DNA of 9,027 bases from Desulfobacteraceae bacterium. GTDB lineage: Bacteria; Desulfobacterota; DSM-4660; Desulfatiglandales; Desulfatiglandaceae. Shown piece by piece: positions 6,158 to 9,027 of this stretch. Each line of letters starts with the position of its first letter. The stretch's first letter is position 1. The position numbers and the translations under genes were made by a program. Location: NCBI GenBank assembly GCA_030632525.1, contig DAOVUP010000033.1:1-9027 (forward strand). The letters run 5' to 3'. Under the pieces are notes generated by a model that was not told the origin of the DNA, made no database searches, and worked only from the letters and a program-made list of their open reading frames with translations.

Positions 6158-6682
6158 GTGAAAAAGAGTACCATACTACTTATTTCCATTCTTTTTTTTG
6201 TTGGTTTCTTTCCCATGAATACCCTTGGGAAATGTGTTGAAGGTGATTGTAAGAACGGAAAAGGGGTTTTCTTCTCTTCTTCTGAAGGTGTAGAATATGT
6301 CGGTGAATTCAAGGATGGGAAATTCCATGGAAAAGGAATTTTAATGTATCCTGACGATTCAAAGTATGAAGGCGAATGGAAGGCGGGTAAACCCCATGGA
6401 CAGGGAACATGGACTTCTTCTGACGGTGGGATGTATGTGGGTGAGTACTGGGATGGTAGCAGAGAGGGAAAAGGGACTTTTACCCATCCCGATGGGACAA
6501 TATATGAGGGTGAATGGTCCAATGATAAACTTCATGGATATGGAACTATGATTTATTCTGATGGCATCAAATATGAAGGTGAATGGAAGAATAATGAAAG
6601 GCATGGATACGGGACCCTGACCCATCTTGATGGTAGAAAATATGAGGGTGAATTCGAAAAAGGGAAAATTGCGGGTAAATGA
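6158..6682 (+). CDS. Secreted MORN-repeat protein
   Basis: A 174-residue protein starting at GTG. Residues 2-24 form a signal peptide: VKKS, then a hydrophobic core of Ile/Leu/Phe, then FPMNTLG. The mature protein starts around KCVEGDCKNGKG. It is built almost entirely of MORN repeats with exact 23-residue periodicity, beginning at Tyr47, Tyr70, Tyr93, Tyr116 and Tyr139 with a partial copy at Tyr162. Each repeat follows Y-x-G-E-(W/F/Y)-x(4-5)-G-x-G-x(3)-(Y/H/S)-x-D-G. Before Tyr47 there is a degenerate half repeat (NGKGVFF...GVE). A Cys pair at 26 and 31 could form a disulfide after export. The segment before Cys26 is LGK, which is not a proper lipobox, so a lipoprotein is not favoured. MORN arrays form extended beta sheets that bind proteins or lipids; this one has no catalytic domain, and its partner is unknown. 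It stands alone between two repeat elements. Confidence 0.88.
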   Translation: MKKSTILLISILFFVGFFPMNTLGKCVEGDCKNGKGVFFSSSEGVEYVGEFKDGKFHGKGILMYPDDSKYEGEWKAGKPHGQGTWTSSDGGMYVGEYWDGSREGKGTFTHPDGTIYEGEWSNDKLHGYGTMIYSDGIKYEGEWKNNERHGYGTLTHLDGRKYEGEFEKGKIAGK

Positions 6683-6719
6683 AATCTGACAAACTCGTAG
6701 AAAATCACTGACCCGTTTT

Positions 6720-6778
6720 CGTTATTCCCGCGAACACGGGAATCCAGGGAAATCAATCCCGCCGCGGTGGGAGTGACG
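6720..6778. repeat. REP-like palindromic repeat pair with ATTCCC-N8-GGGAAT core
   Basis: ATTCCC (6724-6729), eight bases and GGGAAT (6738-6743) form a perfect inverted repeat of the type found dispersed in many proteobacterial genomes and called dRS3 in Neisseria. A second hairpin, TCCCGCCGCGGTGGGA (6757-6772), follows. The outer ends are also related in inverted orientation (CGTTATTCCC against the reverse complement CGTCACTCCC), so the pair could fold as one unit. It lies between the MORN gene and the Mo-hydroxylase operon, 38 bases after the former, where it could protect or attenuate transcripts. A frame running into the FAD subunit gene begins inside it (6767) but is not used. Confidence 0.72.
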
Positions 6779-6800
6779 GCCTCAAAAGGGACCCCCCTCC

Positions 6801-6814
6801 CTGGAAAACTCCAG
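6801..6814 (+). promoter_or_regulatory. Small hairpin in the leader of the Mo-hydroxylase operon
   Basis: CTGGA-AAAC-TCCAG is a perfect 5-bp stem with a 4-base loop, located six bases before the ribosome site (AGAGGT, 6821-6826) of the FAD subunit gene. It has no T tract and so is not a terminator. It may affect initiation or mRNA stability, but this rests on position alone. Confidence 0.25.
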
Positions 6815-6832
6815 TCAAAAAGAGGTAAAACC

Positions 6833-7717
6833 ATGAGCGCTTATTTTCAATTTGAAGAATATCACCGCCCCCAAGATCTGGATCAGGCCGTTGATATCCT
6901 GTCAAAATTTGGAAACAGCGCCAGAGTGATAGCCGGAGGCACTGATATCTTGCCCCGACGACCCGGTGTTAAGAAAATCGATACCATCAATCATTTGGTG
7001 GATATTTCCAAACTGGGTTTGGATTATCTCAAAAAGGAGGGTGATCACATCTTTATGGGCGCGGGCACCACCATAAACATCATTGGTGCAGCACCTATTT
7101 TCTTGTCAGGCCCTTATGGGGCATTGTCGGATGCCGCCAGCGCTCACTCCACCTCAACCATCAGAAACAGGGCAACTGTGGGTGGCAATTTATGTAATGC
7201 ATCTCCCTGTGCGGATCTTGCGTTACCTTTGCTGGTATTGGATGTCATTCTTATGGCTGCAGGACCTGAGGGAAAAAGAGATATTCCGATCGAAAGCTTC
7301 TTTAAGGGTGTAAATTATACGGCATTGAATAATGAAGAGGTATTGGTGGAGATTCGTATTCCTCTATGTTCGGAAAAAACCGGGACTTCTTTTTTAAAAC
7401 TCAGACGGCATCAGACTGCAATCGATATGGCCGTGGTGAATGTCGCAACCTCTCTCACCTGCAAAGAAAATCGTTGCGAGACTGCAGGAATAGCTTTGGG
7501 ATCCGTGGCGCCAGTCCCCTTTCGTGCTAAAAAGGCAGAATCTATGCTTGCCGGGGCAAAACTTAGCAAGGGAATCATAGAAAAGGCAGCTGCGACGGCG
7601 GCCGGGGAGGCAAGACCCATCGATGATGTAAGATCAACTTCCGCCTACCGCAGGAAAATGGTTGCGGTATTGGTCCGAAGATCCCTTGAAAACAGTATGC
7701 GGAGGTGTGGTCAGTGA
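6833..7717 (+). CDS. Molybdenum hydroxylase FAD-binding (medium) subunit
   Basis: A 294-residue CoxM/XdhB-type subunit of xanthine dehydrogenase-family enzymes. It holds the FAD that exchanges electrons between the iron-sulfur subunit and an outside acceptor or donor. FAD-contact motifs: IAGGTDIL (33-40), in place of the usual AGGTDL, and TIRNRATVGGNLCNASPCAD (109-128), the canonical (T/S)xRN.AT.GGN..NASP.AD. The C-terminal ~110 residues form the CO dehydrogenase flavoprotein C-terminal domain (FLKLRRHQTAIDMAVVNVA onward). No long extra insertion with clustered cysteines is apparent, so the extra [4Fe-4S] cluster of the 4-hydroxybenzoyl-CoA reductase beta subunit seems absent. The start at 6833 is chosen because AGAGGT lies seven bases before it and upstream codons fall in a repeat. 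Its end overlaps the next gene by four bases (GTGA, 7714-7717). It is the first gene of a three-gene operon. Confidence 0.93.
   Translation: MSAYFQFEEYHRPQDLDQAVDILSKFGNSARVIAGGTDILPRRPGVKKIDTINHLVDISKLGLDYLKKEGDHIFMGAGTTINIIGAAPIFLSGPYGALSDAASAHSTSTIRNRATVGGNLCNASPCADLALPLLVLDVILMAAGPEGKRDIPIESFFKGVNYTALNNEEVLVEIRIPLCSEKTGTSFLKLRRHQTAIDMAVVNVATSLTCKENRCETAGIALGSVAPVPFRAKKAESMLAGAKLSKGIIEKAAATAAGEARPIDDVRSTSAYRRKMVAVLVRRSLENSMRRCGQ
7701..7706 (+). promoter_or_regulatory. Ribosome binding site that sets the iron-sulfur subunit start
   Basis: GGAGGT, located inside the end of the FAD subunit gene, is seven bases before the GTG at 7714. The in-frame GTG at 7705 overlaps the site itself and is therefore not the start. 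Confidence 0.75.
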
Positions 7718-8199
7718 AAAAGATCGACATTAAGATACACGTCAACGGCGATTGGTATGAACTGGCTGTGAACCCGTGGGATCGGCTGGTTGATGTCCTC
7801 AGGGACCAGTTGGACCTGACCGGTACCAAAGAGGGCTGTGGCGAAGGGGAATGTGGCGCATGTACAATAAATCTTGACGGCAAGGCTGTATTGTCATGCC
7901 TGATACTCGCAGTCCAAGTCGATGGATGCACCATACTGACTATTGAAGGACTTCAAAGAGGACCCGAGCTTCATCCGTTGCAAAAAGCATTTGTCAGCGA
8001 ATCCGCGATACAGTGCGGATACTGTACACCCGGTATGATCATGGCTGCCAATGCATTAATCTATAACGAATCTGAACCTAACGAGGATACCATAAGGAAA
8101 AATCTATCCAATAATCTTTGCCGGTGCACCGGGTATGACAGGCCTGTAAAAGCGGTCCTCAAGGCTGCAAAAGATATGAAGGGGAACAGCAATGCCTGA
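7714..8199 (+). CDS. Molybdenum hydroxylase [2Fe-2S] (small) subunit
   Basis: A 161-residue CoxS/XdhC-type subunit carrying two [2Fe-2S] clusters that relay electrons between the molybdopterin and the FAD. The N-terminal plant-ferredoxin-like domain shows Cys42, Cys47, Cys50 and Cys62 (GCGEGECGACTI...SC). The C-terminal four-helix domain shows Cys101, Cys104, Cys136 and Cys138 (QCGYCTPGM ... NLCRCTGY). All eight ligands are present, and length is normal for the family. A further Cys72 is not a known ligand. The GTG start overlaps the stop of the FAD subunit (GTGA), and the end overlaps the start of the Mo subunit by eight bases, so the three subunits are probably made in matched amounts. The order FAD-FeS-Mo is that of coxMSL. 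Confidence 0.95.
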   Translation: MKKIDIKIHVNGDWYELAVNPWDRLVDVLRDQLDLTGTKEGCGEGECGACTINLDGKAVLSCLILAVQVDGCTILTIEGLQRGPELHPLQKAFVSESAIQCGYCTPGMIMAANALIYNESEPNEDTIRKNLSNNLCRCTGYDRPVKAVLKAAKDMKGNSNA

Positions 8200-9027
8200 A
8201 TCTCATATTGCTGTAGGAAAATCCCTGCAACGGATCGACGGCATCGAGAAGGTCACCGGGTCGGCCAAATACGCCACTGACATCAAGCTTGATAATATGC
8301 TGCACGCAAAGCTTATTCGCAGTCCGCATGCCCATGCCAAAGTAAAACGTATCGAAACATCTGCCGCGGAAAAACTGCCCGGTGTCAGGGCTGTGGCTAC
8401 TATTTTGGAGGTTCCCAAGGTAATTGAATATTGGTTTTCTCTGCGAACCGAAAAAAAGAAAAAACAGATGTTCCTGCGCGACAATGTGGTCCGGTTTGTG
8501 GGGGACCCGGTGTTGGCCATAGCGGCCGATGATCAGCAGACGGTTGACAAAGCCCTCTCCCTGGTAAAGGTGGAATACGAACCCCTGCCGGCCCTGTACG
8601 ATCCTTTCATGGCCATGGAAGAAACGGACGTAAAAATACACAGCCGGGGCAACATCGCCTTTAAAGTTGATAAAGATTATGGAGATATCCAGGAGGGGTT
8701 TAAAAAAGCAGATATTATCATTGAGAATACATACCGTACCTCCAAGCAGAAACATGCGGCCCTTGAGCCCTTTGGAACCTGCGTTGCGCACTACCAGTCC
8801 AATGGGAAATTGAAAGTATACTCCTCCACCCAGCTCCCGCACTGGAGTCGACATTATCTGGCCGGGGCTCTGGATTTGCCCCTTAACAGGGTCAGGGTTA
8901 TCAAACCGCATACCGGTGGGTCCTTTGGGGGCCGGTGCGGTCTTATTCACGGGCTTGAGGTGATGTGTAGCTGGCTTTCGCGCCAGACGGGGCGACCTGT
9001 CCGGATGTCTTTTACCAGAGAAGAAGA
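8192..9027 (+). CDS. Molybdenum hydroxylase molybdopterin-binding (large) subunit, N-terminal part
   Basis: The frame starts at ATG 8192, overlaps the iron-sulfur subunit by eight bases and stays open to the window edge, giving 278 residues; family members run to ~750-790. AAGGGG lies seven bases before the ATG. The opening GKSLQRIDGIEKVTGSAKYATDI and RSPHAHAKV (43-51) are typical of the aldehyde oxidase/xanthine dehydrogenase a/b hammerhead domain. VRFVGDPVLAIAAD (100-113) and KALSLVKVEYEPLPA (120-134) complete it. The Mo-binding domain begins with KHAALEPFGTCVA (187-199) and contains the pterin-contact loop as GGSFGGR (242-248), where most relatives have GGGFGG(K/R). The catalytic Glu and the substrate-pocket residues lie beyond the window. 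Substrate is unknown: aromatic-CoA, N-heterocycle, aldehyde and purine enzymes share this design. The general pattern recalls 4-hydroxybenzoyl-CoA reductase alpha subunits, but this is not enough to assign it. Confidence 0.93.
   Translation, partial: MPESHIAVGKSLQRIDGIEKVTGSAKYATDIKLDNMLHAKLIRSPHAHAKVKRIETSAAEKLPGVRAVATILEVPKVIEYWFSLRTEKKKKQMFLRDNVVRFVGDPVLAIAADDQQTVDKALSLVKVEYEPLPALYDPFMAMEETDVKIHSRGNIAFKVDKDYGDIQEGFKKADIIIENTYRTSKQKHAALEPFGTCVAHYQSNGKLKVYSSTQLPHWSRHYLAGALDLPLNRVRVIKPHTGGSFGGRCGLIHGLEVMCSWLSRQTGRPVRMSFTREE

Noticed and set aside
6724..6743. Reading ATTCCC-N8-GGGAAT as a terminator of the MORN gene
   Set aside because: There is no T tract after the hairpin, and the motif fits a dispersed palindromic repeat better.
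8159..8950. A 263-codon minus-strand open frame
   Set aside because: It lies opposite the molybdopterin subunit, whose sequence is unmistakable, and has no family features of its own.

Overview
The window looks like a stretch of chromosome from a free-living bacterium with balanced G+C. The gene content fits an anaerobic degrader of the Desulfobacterota (former Deltaproteobacteria) type: a VLCAD-like acyl-CoA dehydrogenase, a MaoC hydratase remnant, and a three-subunit molybdenum hydroxylase of the xanthine dehydrogenase family. That placement is an inference from gene content and from the style of the ACAD. No rRNA, tRNA, CRISPR array, complete insertion sequence or phage gene was seen.

Layout. 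Positions 1-2603 (+) hold the 3' end of a spermidine-synthase-like methyltransferase-fold gene and a complete recQ, joined by an ATGA overlap. A hairpin terminator at 2649-2675 closes this unit, and its T tract runs into the stop codon of the convergent acyl-CoA dehydrogenase gene (2674-4389, -). Upstream of that gene on the same strand lies the 3' fragment of a MaoC-type enoyl-CoA hydratase (4603-4832), truncated and frameshifted. Next, also on the minus strand, is an exported protein with a RelA/SpoT-like nucleotidyltransferase fold (4846-5682). It has a recognisable promoter and an inverted repeat overlapping the -35 box.

The gap 5683-6157 contains a 142-bp miniature inverted-repeat element (5985-6126) with 17-bp terminal inverted repeats and a 5-bp ACAAC target duplication. 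Just after it, on the plus strand, is a secreted MORN-repeat protein (6158-6682). A second, REP-like palindromic repeat (6720-6778) separates this from a molybdenum hydroxylase operon in the order FAD subunit (6833-7717), [2Fe-2S] subunit (7714-8199), molybdopterin subunit (8192 to the window edge). All three are translationally coupled by overlaps.

How the genes work together. The last three genes encode one enzyme: the Mo subunit hydroxylates or reduces the substrate, the two [2Fe-2S] centres relay electrons, and the FAD subunit exchanges them with the outside acceptor or donor. The substrate cannot be read from the sequence. The ACAD and the MaoC remnant are consecutive-step beta-oxidation enzymes on one strand and may be leftovers of one acyl-CoA oxidation cluster. 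The most unusual items are the stand-alone exported RelA/SpoT-like protein abutting the broken MaoC gene, and the miniature element with its intact target duplication.
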